From contig CM039502.1 in assembly GCA_022432975.1 (NCBI GenBank), forward strand, positions 27,202,996 to 27,266,995: a DNA stretch of 64,000 nucleotides. Reading direction: 5' to 3'. Positions 22,556 through 36,273 of this stretch are shown here, piece by piece. The position numbers and the translations under genes were made by a program. The notes below the pieces were generated by a model. That model worked only from the letters and a program-made list of their open reading frames with translations. It ran no database searches and was not told the origin of the DNA. Within the stretch, counting starts at the first letter, position 1. Each line of letters opens with the position of its first letter. Source of the DNA: Begonia masoniana. Lineage: Eukaryota > Streptophyta > Magnoliopsida > Cucurbitales > Begoniaceae.

Positions 22556-22760
22556 TCTGAGCTTGCGCAAAGAGTCTTCGTGGCCAAAAGAGCTCTCAGA
22601 ACTGGGCATCAACGATTTCTGTCCTTCTGCATATGGCTCAGGAATGGGCAGCTACCTTGACCTCAAGGCACTCACCCAAAGTTTCAACACTTTAATCCTT
22701 TTTCGATTGACTTTTCAATCCAAAATTGTACTTTTTATTTATGTATGCTATAAAATGTGA
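22556..22760 (+). other. Unidentified exon-like segment beside Athila LTR
   Basis: Right after the Athila LTR and its TTAGG duplication lies a GC-richer stretch (about 22556-22680) open on the plus strand. It encodes a peptide containing SWPKELSELG, FCPSAYGSG and YLDLKALTQ, then AT-rich sequence to a stop at 22760. I do not recognise the family. It could be a fragment of a host gene hit by Athila, or a fragment captured by the MULE whose transposase lies downstream. The copy at 32609-32818 keeps the frame but differs in two adjacent codons (GMGS versus GIRS). Confidence 0.3.
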
Positions 22761-23685
22761 ATTTGATATTAGCTCTTAAAAGAATTATGTAATTGCTAAT
22801 GACATTCATCTTTCAGGGGTTATATTTATATGTACTTGTATTATTTTTGTGACACTTATAATAAGATCAGAACCTAATTAGAACATCCAGATATAATACC
22901 AAATTATCAATCACAACATTCATCATATTGAATGAGAGAGCATCCATTAAAAAAGTAAATAATAGAACATCATATGAAGTTCTTTATTTCTAGAGTTAAT
23001 TAACAATTTATTAGTTTTACATGGTGGATAATTATTAAATCTTGTGTGCAAAAAGTAGACCCCCAAAATCCCTGGTCATCTCCATCATCGTCAAAACAAT
23101 AACTCATATCCATAATACTCAATGAGCCTTCCCTCCAATTGATAACGCTACGAAAAGATACATTGTAGAAAATCCTGAAATATAATAATATATTAATAAA
23201 ATAGACTACTTACTTGGCTTCCACCTGCACTAGCAGAAATAAAATTCACTAAAGTTTGAGATAAGCTTCATTTTCTTGACATTGCCGTAGAAGACCTTTC
23301 TCTCCTCATAGTGGCATAGATGACCTTCAATTCCCTCGAAGGACCTTCCTATGCCTCGACTACTTTCTCCCATGGATGAGTCTTCTTGAAATAATGAAGA
23401 GAAAAAATTAGAAGGATTCTTTCAACGTAGCAGCAGATAAATTTTTCAAAGTAATCAAAATACTATTTTATAAAATAGATTACATACATGGCTTACAAGT
23501 GCAATAGATGAATTAAAACCCGTGAAAATAAAAGACCTTCCTCTACATTGATTACTTCCTCACATTGACGAGACCTCCTAAAATAATGAGGAAAGAATAA
23601 ATTAGAGGGACTCCTTCCACAAAGCAAATATATCAATGAAATGGATTACTTGGGTCACATTTGCAGTTGCAATTGACCTTCCTTT
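22761..23685. other. AT-rich region, probably MULE 3' flank
   Basis: I see no coding sequence or repeat that I can name. It contains duplicated-looking short blocks with gacttccttccc/gaccttcct-type repeats (23280-23620). It lies on the 3' side of the minus-strand MULE transposase and is repeated at 32819-33740. Confidence 0.4.
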
Positions 23686-25497
23686 GCATGTTCTTGAATG
23701 ATGATTAGCACCACAACATTTGCGACATGTCATAATCATATTTATCCTACTAATTGATGACTAGTTTTGTGATTCATCAACGTGCCCCACCCTTTTTTTT
23801 TGGGGCTACCAGGTTGTCGCTTAATTGTAAGTAGCATTATAAGGTCCAGGAGGCCATATATCTGAACCATTAACCAGTTTAATGAAATGAAATTACAATT
23901 GGAGATACGTCTCACGTTGGTAGTAATGGTGAATGTAGTCTTCAATATTTTGCTTCGTGAATGAAAGACAAAGTATAAAGTGAACACAAGGTATTTCAGT
24001 CAGCTCTCACCTTTAAAGATACATCGGTGATTTTGTAAGTCAACACCAATTAGTAATTATCACTGACCTCAAATTTTTCACCTCTTGCATGCATTTGAAC
24101 CCAATTTCTTCCAGCATTCTTTAGTTTTACAAATTTTTTCTAACCCGATGACATAGAAAATCATTACATTGTTCCATTTTTTAAAGCCTATTTCCTAATC
24201 GACGCATCAAACTCCTTTGAATCATCTCCATCACTACCAAGATCAACTTATCTCGTGCTTGTAAGATTATGGAGTTAGATGACTCATTTATGATGTTGAG
24301 TTTCTCGCACTTTGATACATGACTAAATGCATGTCTTACCAGTACTTTGGATGAATTGCTCGCAAGTACATGTGTGTTTCCTTATCAAAAGAGGCCAACT
24401 TCTCTATCTCCTCCTCAAAGGTAGCTGATATTATAGCAAGAGATGGGATCCAGATTGCTTCTTTGTAAACTTTTCCACAAAACCTTCCTCATGAAATTTG
24501 TGCACAAGTGTCGTACACTATTGTAAATCAACTTCCAATATGATTGACTCTAAAGTTGAAACCAAACCCTACATGGCATGTCATTAAAAATATAAGTTAA
24601 GTGATAAAATTAAGCATGCATAACATAAATTATTGCAATGAGGGATACTATATTCATTTTTGCTGGTCTGAAATAAAGTCCATCCACGACCACGTGCACT
24701 GCTTAAGTCCTTCATCAACAACTTCAAAAACCAAGTCCATGACTTTTTTGTTTCACCATCTACAACAACTACGATAATGGGTATATTTGATCATTACCAT
24801 CAACTCTGATCGTTGTAAGAAGTTGTCTAGGGTACTGCCCCTTTAAACAAAAACCGTCCAAACTAATGACAGGTTGACGACAAGCTAATAGTGCTCTCTT
24901 ACATGCATCTAAAGACATATAAAGTCCTTGAATATTAGAAATTGACTGGAGTAAAACCTATCCACACACACGATGCAAGTGCTCCAAGGATTTGACTTTC
25001 TAATTTCTTCCACGTAGGACCATAACTTCATTTATTGTTCATATGAACTCCAATCAATCAATACTTCAAATTTCTTCCTTGCCCTAAATTTTACGCTCGG
25101 TGAGATTTTCACATTGTAATCCATCCTTATTATATCAATAATAGATTCAATGTCCCACCGTGGTTGACTTCTAAACCTATACAGATATTAATTCTCTACC
25201 CATTTGGATGATGTACGAGGACTCTCCATCATTTGCTCACATGTGTGCAATTCAAGGTTGTTATTTTGTATGTCTCTTTATATTTCATCTTTGATGCATG
25301 CATTTGCCATTGACTTTGACTTTTGGATATAGTGGTTAGCCTACTTTTCTTACTTTTGACGAATTTAATAATATAATCATTGTACAATGCATACTTACTT
25401 AGTGCCTCCTTAATGGCATGTATTGAAACAAAATTCTTGCCAAAAAAGATCTAAAGCATTGAGGCTTTACACTCCAATATTTACCCCTCTCATTTCC
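23686..25497 (-). pseudogene. MULE (MuDR-type) transposase, C-terminal half, copy 1
   Basis: Read on the minus strand with many breaks, this gives MULE-family peptides in order: ACRQPVISLDGFCLKGQYPR with an Asp of the catalytic region (about 24870-24940), a KSHGLG(F) equivalent of the usual W-T-W-F segment, ATFEEEIEKL and YLRAIHPKYW (about 24330-24420), ARDKL near 24240, KFEVSDNY where the SWIM finger begins (about 24060-24080), NGSDIWPPGPYN followed by a QPQKK basic tail (about 23790-23880), and a CX2CX4HX4C zinc knuckle (23686-23727, CRKCCGANHHSRTC). Stops and frameshifts are frequent. The upstream part is displaced to 58691-59331 by LTR Y1 with TSD TTTCC. Function when intact would be cut-and-paste transposition. 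Identification is from family motifs, not a search. Confidence 0.75.
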
Positions 25498-27266
25498 TGT
25501 AACGCCCCCGAACCCACCCTGGCTCGGTGCGCTACATTGCTAACCAATACCGCGTTTAAAACATAATTTAAAATAATTTTCGTTAAAAATCTCGACTCCA
25601 AAAATATTAGTAAAAACGTGGAAACAAACGAACCCGACGTTGCTTGTTATACAAAAAAAAAAACGGGCAGCATAACGACTGAAATTTCTAAAACCAAATC
25701 CTGAAAAGATCAAACATTTATCAACACGTTCAGAGAAATCCCAAAACAGTTCTCAAATCACACTTACAAAATCAAACCCAACAGAACGATCAATACTTCA
25801 AACCTACAAAATAACTAAAATCCAAGAAACCCAAATTTTCATAAAGCACATTCAAAGAGATTTCAAAACAATTCACCACCACATTTACAAAATTGAACCA
25901 ACAAAACAGTCAAACCCTTTAAACATCCAGAATAGAAAGAAAACTATACAAAATCCCAAAGTACCGAACCAAACACAACCCCGAAGATCCTGGTCGAGAT
26001 GCCCCAACAAGTACCTGCACCGGCATGCTCCATGCGCCACCGACTGCCACCTAGTCTCGGACTTCCTCATCTAGCTCACCTGATCTTGTCTTCACCTACA
26101 CCACATAACACACACACACACGTAAGCTTTCGCTTAACAAGTAATGAATAATGAATGTAAAGATGCACCATGCACCCACAACCCCTAACACATGCCAATT
26201 TCACTCACTCTGCTACTTCTTACTAATGCACGTTAATAACAAGACGTTAAACTCTCTAGTGCTCCTTTTGCACGTTAACGACGAGGCATTCAACTCTCTA
26301 GTACATGCTCTTAGCACATTAACGACGAGGCGTTCAACCCTCTAGTGCCACTTGCACTTTAACAACGAGGCATTCAACCCACTAGTGCCACTTGCACTTT
26401 AACACCGAGGCGTTCAACCCTCTAGTGCCACTTGCACATTAACAACGAGGCTTTCAACCCTCTAGTGCCACTTGCACATTAACAACGAGGCGTTCAACCC
26501 TCTAGTGCTACTTGCTACACATTTCATGCTCATCATTCACATCATGCCCCAACACTTAGTTTTGTAGCTTAACATGACGCATGCCACTCACACAATACTC
26601 AAACACCAAATGATAACAACCCAGCAATTCATTCTCACACTACTCAATATAAACAACACAACTATCAAACAATAAATCCTACCGTTCCGTGGTGTAGGCC
26701 CAAAGGCGACAAAACACACAATCCATTACTTACCTAGCGTCCTAGCTCGCTGGTTTGGTACAACACGTCACCTATGGCTCGACCTATGACAAACATTCAA
26801 GCTTCAATAAATCAAGCATACATTCACTAATTTATTCTCAAACTACTATTTCTAGCCTAACCTAACTAAAACCTAACTAAACGGCCACTAATTTGGGTTC
26901 GGTAAAAACCAACCCGAAACTTCAGACGCGCGTAACTTTTGCGTCGGTTATATGAATCTAACGATTCCAGCGGCCACTTATTCCTCTAATAACCTAGTTT
27001 AACCTGCCAAAAGGAAATTTCAAACAAATGACCATAGCTAGGTCAAATCCTCCAAAAATAGAATCGGTTTTTACCCTAAAATATCCAAAATTTCCATTTC
27101 AATTCTATTCTACCAATTTCTTCACCAATCGATCACCCTAACCCTTAATTAGCATAAACTAATCAAAATCTCAGGGCTACACACAGTAAATATCGAAATG
27201 CCCAAATCAGGCTTGCTGATTTTTGCCCAAACAGGGCTCCTCATGGCCAGGCGACCATAGCCGGTC
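25498..27266 (-). mobile_element. LTR Y1, left part, copy 1
   Basis: Minus-strand family-Y LTR beginning TGTAACGCCCCCGAACCC after TTTCC (25493-25497). It is interrupted at 27266 by Y2 after CGGTC (27262-27266). Stem arms lie at 26095-26109 and 26684-26698 around a 40-bp repeat array. It is repeated at 35552-37317; the rest of the LTR exists only once (57988-58685). Confidence 0.88.
26220..26515 (-). repeat. 40-bp tandem repeat in Y1 LTR, about 7 copies
   Basis: The unit includes cattaacaacgaggcgttca then accctctagtgccacttgca. Early units are more diverged. It lies between the stem arms, in the same place as the 25-bp array of Y2. Confidence 0.88.
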
Positions 27267-29575
27267 TGAAACGCCCCCGAACCCACCCTGGCTTGGTGCG
27301 CTATTTTGCTAACCAATCCCGCATTAAAACATAATTTTCATAAACCCCAAACCTAAAACTAAACTGACACAGCTGAATTCAAAGCTAAATCTCTCGAAGC
27401 TCTCTTATGTCGTACCTAGCTGTCTAGACTCACTAATTCCCTTACTCCTAACCTTTAAGCACCACGCTGTTCTTCCCGAAAATTTCCGCAAAGTAACGCC
27501 TGAAAATGGCGCCTCCAAAATGCTAGGTACCTGCAAAGAAATAAATCCCAACCAATCCAGAATACTCCTCATCAACTTATCCAGCATATGAAATCACCAA
27601 ATAGGAGTAAAGAGGGAAACTAAAATACTAACATCCCTAAGTGAAGAAAGTTCACAGTACAGGGCGACACGTCACCCTTAACTATGACTATATAAAACAA
27701 CGACAAATAGCTATACCGTAACTCTCAAAACATCAACCAAAAAGAAAGTTACGCATTCCCATCATTTCTACAAACAGACATTTACAACAAACTACCAAAG
27801 GACAAAGCCCACATTCCCCCAAAGACCATGGTCGAGGCGCCCCGAAAACTGTCCGCACCGGTATACAGCGTACATCGACGACTGCGTCCCAATCCTAGCT
27901 TTCCTCGTAGCTCTAATCTGTACTCCTGTCGTCACCTACACCACAGAACACACACACACACGTAAGCTTACGCTTAGCAAGTAATGAATAACGAATATAA
28001 ACATGCACAATGCACAACCCACACAACCGTAACACACACTGTTTCTACTAGCTCGGTTGTGCTCAATCCATTCTCATTTCCCGAATCGTAGACGTACGTC
28101 TCTCGTAGAATTCCATTCTACTCGAGACACCCAGTGTACATCTTTCACGAGACATCAAAGCGTACATCTCTTACGAGACACCCAGCGTACATCTCTTACG
28201 AGACAATCAGCGTACATCTCTACGAGACACCCAGCGTACATCTCTTACGAGACACCTAGCGTACATCTCTTCCGAGACACTCAGCGTACATCTCTTACGA
28301 GACACTCAGTGTACATCTCTTACGAGACACCAAAGCGTACATCTTTTACGAGACACTCAGCGTACATCTCTTACGAGACACTCAGCCTTTCATACTCACA
28401 ATTCAACCATGCATGCCACTCACAGAATACCAACACCAAACAACAAACAACAACCAAGCATGCCCGCTCACACAATACTCAAACACCAAACAACAACAAC
28501 ACCAAGCATGTCACTCACACAATACTCAAACACTAAACAACAAACAACAACCAAGCATTTCATCACACAACCTCAAACACCAAATAATAACAACCCAACA
28601 ATTTATCAAACAATACTCAAACACTAACAATAACAACCCAGCAATTCATCAAACAATACTCAACACCAAACAATATACTATCAAACAATAAATCCTACCG
28701 TTCTGTGGTGTAGGCCCGAAGGTGACGAAACACACAATCCATTACTTACCTGGTGTCCTAGCTCGCTGAGGATTCTCGGTTCCCTATCCACCTACAACAA
28801 ATATTTAAACTTCATTAAATCAAGCCTACATTCACCAATTTACTGTCAAACTACTATTTCTAGCCTAACCCAACTAAAACTTAACTAAACGGCCACTAAT
28901 TTGGGTTCGGTAAAAACCGCCCGAAACTTCAAACGTGCATAACTTTCGCGTTGGTTATCGAAATCGAACAATTCCAGCGGCAACGTACTCCTCTACTAAC
29001 CTATTTTAACCTGTCAAAGGAAATTTAAACCAACGACACAACTAGGTCAAAATTGGCAAAACCTGATTCTGCCCTAAACCGAAAATTTCCCTTTTCTCGT
29101 TTTTCATCAATTTTCATCCAATTGCTCACCAATCAACTACCCTCACACCCAATTAACATAATCTAACCAAAATTCGAAGACTTCATGCAACAAAACTAGA
29201 AATGCCCGAACAGGGCTTCCTGATTTTCCCTAAATAGGGCTCCTCACGGCCAGGCGACTAAAGCAGACCAAGGGTTGGCAAACCCACACCGGAAACAATC
29301 AAAAACCGCCGTTGATCAGAGCCAAAACTCGCTCGTCACTCACGGCCTCGAACAGAGAGGAAAGTAGGGGAAATCGAGCTTACCTGTCAGATTTGTGTGC
29401 GGAGACGGCCGAATCTGCTCGTCGCAGTCGTCTGGCCGGAGGACGCCGGAAAACACTGGTGAACCAGGTCGCCGTCGAACGTCGCTTGTCTCCCTCGTCT
29501 CCGTTCGGGTGCTCGGGTGTTCAGTGCTCGCGACAGAATGGCTTAGAGCCATTCTGTTATTTCTTTAAATAATAA
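27267..29575 (-). mobile_element. LTR of Y2, truncated copy 1
   Basis: It starts TGAAACGCCCCCG (the usual T is A at position 3), has arms at 27935-27949 and 28700-28714, and stops at 29575, about 230 bp short of the LTR end seen at 39860. There it joins directly to the last 350 bp of the element A LTR. This is the duplication junction. Confidence 0.85.
28120..28395 (-). repeat. 25-bp array in Y2 LTR, about 11 copies (copy 1)
   Basis: Units of cgagacactcagcgtacatc plus tctta with variants (aatcag, ccaaag, tttta). One unit has lost a T relative to the copy at 38170-38445. Confidence 0.9.
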
Positions 29576-29924
29576 CTTATGTTTTGTGTTTCGTGACCGG
29601 TGGGGGTCTTCAAATAGCTTTCCCGCTTTTTGTGGAACTTTGTTCAGTGGAAACGCTGAATTGACTTTTGGCAATCCTTTCAAAGTGTTTTCACGAGTTA
29701 AACCTTTGCTTCTTAACCGATTGTTTCTTAACGTTTTCCCACGCTTATTTCGACATGGCTTTGTTTAATTTTATTTTTGTTTAAACAATTTCCGCTGCAA
29801 GTTTTCATGTTTTATCAATGTCCAAATTTTGAATTTTGAACGAAGTTTTAATTTGGGTCCAAGTTTTCATAGAAAGTTCGGACTTATGAGTAACAAACCG
29901 GGTTCAGTAACTCGGGGTGTTACA
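29576..29924 (+). mobile_element. Element A LTR end fragment (duplicate)
   Basis: It corresponds to 19520-19865 and is followed by the ATGTT duplication (29925-29929) and 40 bp of Athila LTR. It is not an independent insertion. Confidence 0.9.
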
Positions 29925-29969
29925 ATGTTATTGCAGGTTGTAATTAAACTTGTTTCGAGTGGCAAAGTA

Positions 29970-32050
29970 TGTAGCACCCGGTATCAATTAAACCGAATTT
30001 AACTTATCAATTAATGATGTGCAATTTCATAGAAGAATTGAGAGAATTATTGATTAGGTTAATGAGTGACTAAGCAAGGGCATTTATGTAAATTGGAAAT
30101 TTAAAAGTGGATAACGTATTTAAGGAATGAGGGATTAGGTTTAATGCACAGTAGCCGCCACCATTTCACACTCTTCTCTTCGGGTTTTCAGCTCAAGCAG
30201 CCGAGCTCTCTAGGCAATTTTTCTCACCCGATTCTCCTTCAAACTAGGTAAGTTTTCCCTTCGTTTCTTGAGATTTTAGTGGCTAGATAGCAGAAAGACT
30301 GCAATGTGTGTATTTTTTATAATGCTGTGAGTGAGTTGAGTTCGGGTTTAGTGTTGAGCCGAGAATGTGCGATGACCAGAGCTTCCAAACTAGCTCCATA
30401 GGTTTCTAAATGATATATAGCGTAAGGTTGGTGATGATCTAATCGGTATTCTGCTTCTGACATTAGGTGAACAGGGCTGCCAGAGTAGTTGTAACCGAGC
30501 ATTTCCAAGAGAGCCAAGTAAGTAAAGTATGCATGTGCCTTCAGGCCTACATCACAAAACAGTAGGGTTATGTATCTTGTGAATGATTTTGTATGCCATG
30601 CATCATGTTTTTAAAAGATTACGAAAATGAATTTTCATGTAAGAATAGTAAGGTATGAACTGAATGTGACAGACAAACTATTAAGGGAACTAATTCACCC
30701 CTTAACTTAAGTAGGGATTTATGACAATGAGAGAATTGATTCCACTCCCAAGGGAACCCAGGGATCAGATCAGCTATTAAGGGAATTCATCCGCCCCTTA
30801 ATCGAGTAGAGGATGTATAACATTGGGAAAATTGATCCACTTCCCAACGGAACCGAGGGATCAGATCAGCTTATGAATGAATGTGAATGCAACTGAGATG
30901 AGAAAGTAGAAATCGCATGTTTAGGAATTTATGTTTCAGCATTTCATTTCATTACTGCTTACTTACTTAGCATTAGGCTAATAGATGAGTTTTGTGATGT
31001 AGGTGTTAAGGATATTGCAGGTGAATTTCCTGGATACTCAGATGAATAGATGTGGTTGGAGGAGTACACCCATGTTTCGGCCTGGTAAACTGATGAGGCG
31101 GATTAACTGATGCCTGTAGTTGGAATGGTTTAGTTGACAGTGTTCCAATCTGAGTATGTTAAGTTTTCATGACAGTAAATGTCTTTAATATTTTGAATAC
31201 GTTTTGAGATTTTCTGATGATAGTATTCTGTGGGATTTTAAATGTTAGTTTTTGCTGGATTTGAACAATATAATGATTTGAATTACTTCTGAATGGTTTC
31301 AGAAAAGTGAGAAATCTCTTTCCATAGTTTGAGTAGTTATTCTGTTCTTCGGCGGTAGATAAAGTCTATCGGCAGATGTTGAGTCGTGTTGTTCTATCGG
31401 AAGATGTCTTCAGTAAATCCATCGGACGATGTCTCAGTAAAGTCATCGGTACATGAGGTCTGGAAGATGTAGATTTTGCCCTTACCGGTATGAGTAGGTA
31501 TTATGCTTGTCGTTTAGTGATCGGTATATGCAATTTACCCTATCGGATGAAGGGAATGAGAGATTTTGTCGTTTTGCCATCGGTAGATGTGAGTCGCAAA
31601 ACTTGTCGTTTTGCGATCGGTTGATGTTGGATAATTGACTTATCCGGCTGACGTCATCGGTAGATGTAATCTGCCGAGAGATGTCTTTGTTTCCAACTCT
31701 TCTGGTTGACGTCATCGGCAGGAGCCCTCTATTTTCTGTTTTCTGCTTTTTTCCGTTGACTTTATTCATCGGCAGATGCGTTTGACTTCTGCGACTTCTC
31801 AAGTATTCAATGTTTTAAACTTTTATTTCCTATCTGCCGATTGTCTCTTAACATTCTAAGCAATGTTTCAAAGTTTTGTTTAACCATACCGTTGGTCAAA
31901 TGATTTTCCGCTGCAAGTTTTAAAATATTTGAAGTTTTAGAAAAATATCAAATTACGACTTTCGAGCGAAGTTTCAAATTTGAACTAGAATTTCCGAGTC
32001 ATGTGCAAGTCTTGTGTAACGAACCGGGTTATTTAATCTGGGGCGTTACA
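29970..32050 (+). mobile_element. A-type solo LTR, duplicate copy, TSD AAGTA
   Basis: 2081 bp, the copy of 19912-21993 with the same TSD (29965-29969, 32051-32055). Predicted intron 2 is 30518-31002 with arms 30546-30560 and 30989-31003, both unchanged. TATA-like box at 30117. Motif array 31345-31785. Confidence 0.92.
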
Positions 32051-32608
32051 AAGTATCACATACATGTATTTATTTTATCGGTGGATAGTTAAATTCTTAA
32101 GATGCATATAAATTTATTTGAATTAGGGCTTTACATGTTATTTTAATCCAATTTATGTGGCATTGAAATTAAGTTTATATATATCGTGTCAATATTATTT
32201 TCTTTCCAATAATAGCGAAAGAACTGATAGAGGTATGAATCTAGGCAATTCGGTAGAACCCTAAGATCTAAGTAAAATCTCGTTGTTCGGTGGAGATATT
32301 GTAGCGATGCTACAACATTTAAAGTAAAATTCATGTACAGAGAAATCGACCTCAACCAACCGCTTAATCAATTTGAATTTCATTTAAATTTATTTCAGTC
32401 AATTATCTGATATTTAATTATATTAAATTAATTAATTCTTTTCTCAATCATAAATTTGTATCTCTTTGTCTATTGCGTGAATCAACTAAATCTACATTGT
32501 CCTTGTGGGATCGAAAACACCCCTTCTATATCTTGTATTTATAGTCTTTGCCCTTACTATATATTACTTGTGTGCAATACGTATACTTGCGTGTATAATT
32601 TGTCAACA
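32051..32608 (+). mobile_element. Athila 3' LTR end (duplicate)
   Basis: Copy of 21994-22550, ending GTCAACA at 32602-32608. The next 5 bp read TCAGG, against TTAGG in the first copy. Confidence 0.8.
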
Positions 32609-33740
32609 TCAGGTCTGAGCTTGCGCAAAGAGTCTTCGTGGCCAAAAGAGCTCTCAGAACTGGGCATCAACGATTTCTGTCCTTCTGCATATGGCTCAGG
32701 AATTCGCAGCTACCTTGACCTCAAGGCACTCACCCAAAGTTTCAACACTTTAATCCTTTTTCGATTGACTTTTCAATCCAAAATTGTACTTTTTATTTAT
32801 GTATGCTATAAAATGTGAATTTGATATTAGCTCTTAAAAGAATTATGTAATTGCTAATGACATTCATCTTTCAGGGGTTATATTTATATGTACTTGTATA
32901 TTTTTGTGACACTTATAATAAGATCAGAACCTAATTAGAACATCCAGATATAATACCAAATTATCAATCACAACATTCATCATATTGAATGAGAGAGCAT
33001 CCATTAAAAAGTAAATAATAGAACATCATATGAAGTTCTTTATTTCTAGAGTTAATTAACAATTTATTAGTTTTACATGGTGGATAATTATTAAATCTTG
33101 TGTGCAAAAAGTAGACCCCCAAAATCCCTGGTCATCTCCATCATCGTCAAAACAATAACTCATATCCATAATACTCAATGAGCCTTCCCTCCAATTGATA
33201 ACGCTACGAAAAGATACATTGTAGAAAATCCTGAAATATAATAATATATTAATAAATAGACTACTTACTTGGCTTCCACCTGCACTAGCAGAAATAAAAT
33301 TCACTTAAGTTTGAGATAAGCTTCATTTTCTTGACATTGCCGTAGAAGACCTTTCTCTCCTCATAGTGGCATAGATGACCTTCAATTCCCTCGAAGGACC
33401 TTCCTATGCCTCGACTACTTTCTCCCATGGATGAGTCTTCTTGAAATAATGAAGAGAAAAAATTAGAAGGATTCTTTCAACGTAGCAGCAGATAAATTTT
33501 TCAAAGTAATCAAAATACTATTTTATAAAATAGATTACATACATGGCTTACAAGTGCAATAGATGAATTAAAACCCGTGAAAATAAAAGACCTTCCTCTA
33601 CATTGATTACTTCCTCACATTGACGAGACCTCCTAAAATAATGAGGAAAGAATAAATTAGAGGGACTCCTTCAACAAAGCAAATATATCAATGAAATGGA
33701 TTACTTGGGTCACATTTGCAGTTGCAATTGACCTTCCTTT

Positions 33741-35551
33741 GCATGTTCTTGAATGATGATTAGCACCACAACATTTGCGACATGTCATAATCATATTTAT
33801 CCTACTAATGATGACTAGTTTTGTGATTCATCAACGTGCCCCACCCTTTTTTTTTTGGGGCTACCAGGTTGTCGCTTAATTGTAAGTAGCATTATAAGGT
33901 CCAGGAGGCCATATATCTGAACCATTAACCAGTTTAATGAAATGAAATTACAATTGGAGATACGTCTCACGTTGGTAGTAATGGTGAATGTAGTCTTCAA
34001 TATTTTGCTTCGTGAATGAAAGACAAAGTATAAAGTGAACACAAGGTATTTCAGTCAGCTCTCACCTTTAAAGATACATCGGTGATTTTGTAAGTCAACA
34101 CCAATTAGTAATTATCACTGACCTCAAATTTTTCACCTCTTGCATGCATTTGAACCCAATTTCTTCCAGCATTCTTTAGTTTTACAAATTTTTTCTAACC
34201 CGATGACATAGAAAATCATTACATTGTTCCATTTTTTAAAGCCTATTTCCTAATCGACGCATCAAACTCCTTTGAATCATCTCCATCACTACCAAGATCA
34301 ACTTATCTCGTGCTTGTAAGATTATGGAGTTAGATGACTCATTTATGATGTTGAGTTTCTCGCACTTTGATACATGACTAAATGCATGTCTTACCAGTAC
34401 TTTGGATGAATTGCTCGCAAGTACATGTGTGTTTCCTTATCAAAAGAGGCCAACTTCTCTATCTCCTCCTCAAAGGTAGCTGATATTATAGCAAGAGATG
34501 GGATCCAGATTGCTTCTTTGTAAACTTTTCCACAAAACCTTCCTCATGAAATTTGTGCACAAGTGTCGTACACTATTGTAAATCAACTTCCAATATGATT
34601 GACTCTAAAGTTGAAACCAAACCCTACATGGCATGTCATTAAAAATATAAGTTAAGTGATAAAATTAAGCATGCATAACATAAATTATTGCAATGAGGGA
34701 TACTATATTCATTTTTGCTGGTCTGAAATAAAGTCCATCCACGACCACGTGCACTGCTTAAGTCCTTCAACAACAACTTCAAAAACCAAGTCCATGACTT
34801 TTTTGTTTCACCATCTACAACAACTACGATAATGGGTATATTTGATCATTACCATCAACTCTGATCGTTGTAAGAAGTTGTCTAGGGTACTGCCCCTTTA
34901 AACAAAAACCGTCCAAACTAATGACAGGTTGACGACAAGCTAATAGTGCTCTCTTACATGCATCTAAAGACATATAAAGTCCTTGAATATTAGAAATTGA
35001 CTGGAGTAAAACCTATCCACACACACGATGCAAGTGCTCCAAGGATTTGACTTTCTAATTTCTTCCACGTAGGACCATAACTTCATTTATTGTTCATATG
35101 AACTCCAATCAATCAATACTTCAAATTTCTTCCTTGCCCTAAATTTTACGCTCGGTGAGATTTTCACATTGTAATCCATCCTTATTATATCAATAATAGA
35201 TTCAATGTCCCACCGTGGTTGACTTCTAAACCTATACAGATATTAATTCTCTACCCATTTGGATGATGTACGAGGACTCTCCATCATTTGCTCACATGTG
35301 TGCAATTCAAGGTTGTTATTTGTATGTCTCTTTATATTTCATCTTTGATGCATGCATTTGCCATTGACTTTGACTTTTGGATATAGTGGTTAGCCTACTT
35401 TTCTTACTTTTGACGAATTTAATAATATAATCATTGTACAATGCATACTTACTTAGTGCCTCCTTAATGGCATGTATTGAAACAAAATTCTTGCCAAAAA
35501 AGATCTAAAGCATTGAGGCTTTACACTCCAATATTTACCCCTCTCATTTCC
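33741..35551 (-). pseudogene. MULE transposase, C-terminal half, copy 2
   Basis: Duplicate of 23686-25497 with the same peptides and breaks. The zinc knuckle is at 33741-33782. One run-length change (ten against nine T near 33847) leaves the basic tail readable as QPQKKRVGH. This copy is the one still facing its missing N-terminal half across Y1: TTTCC at 35547-35551 matches 58686-58690. Confidence 0.75.
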
Positions 35552-36273
35552 TGTAACGCCCCCGAACCCACCCTGGCTCGGTGCGCTACATTGCTAACCA
35601 ATACCGCGTTTAAAACATAATTTAAAATAATTTTCGTTAAAAATCTCGACTCCAAAAATATTAGTAAAAACGTGGAAACAAACGAACCCGACGTTGCTTG
35701 TTATACAAAAAAAAACGGGCAGCATAACGACTGAAATTTCTAAAACCAAATCCTGAAAAGATCAAACATTTATCAACACGTTCAGAGAAATCCCAAAACA
35801 GTTCTCAAATCACACTTACAAAATCAAACCCAACAGAACGATCAATACTTCAAACCTACAAAATAACTAAAATCCAAGAAACCCAAATTTTCATAAAGCA
35901 CATTCAAAGAGATTTCAAAACAATTCACCACCACATTTACAAAATTGAACCAACAAAACAGTCAAACCCTTAAACATCCAGAATAGAAAGAAAACTATAC
36001 AAAATCCCAAAGTACCGAACCAAACACAACCTCGAAGATCCTGGTCGAGATGCCCCAACAAGTACCTGCACCGGCATGCTCCATGCGCCACCGACTGCCA
36101 CCTAGTCCCGGGCTTCCTCATCTAGCTCACCTGATCTTGTCTTCACCTACACCACATAACAAACACACACGTAAGCTTTCGCTTAGCAAGTAATGAATAA
36201 TGAATGTAAAGATGCACCATGCACCCACAACCCCTAACACATGCCAATTTCACTCACTCTGCTACTTCTTACT

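Larger units (their letters stand above)
19520..29575 (+). repeat. Tandem duplication, first copy (about 10.06 kb)
   Basis: From cttatgttttg in the element A 3' LTR to taaataataa in a Y2 LTR, every feature recurs in the same order at an offset of 10,056 bp: LTR end, TSD, solo LTR, Athila LTR end, MULE fragment, Y1 and Y2 LTR parts. The offset drifts by single bases, largely from homopolymer-length differences. Confidence 0.93.

Noticed and set aside
25498..35551. Two independent Y1 insertions into two MULE copies
   Set aside because: Identical TSD, nested Y2 and flanks at a constant offset show one insertion followed by duplication.
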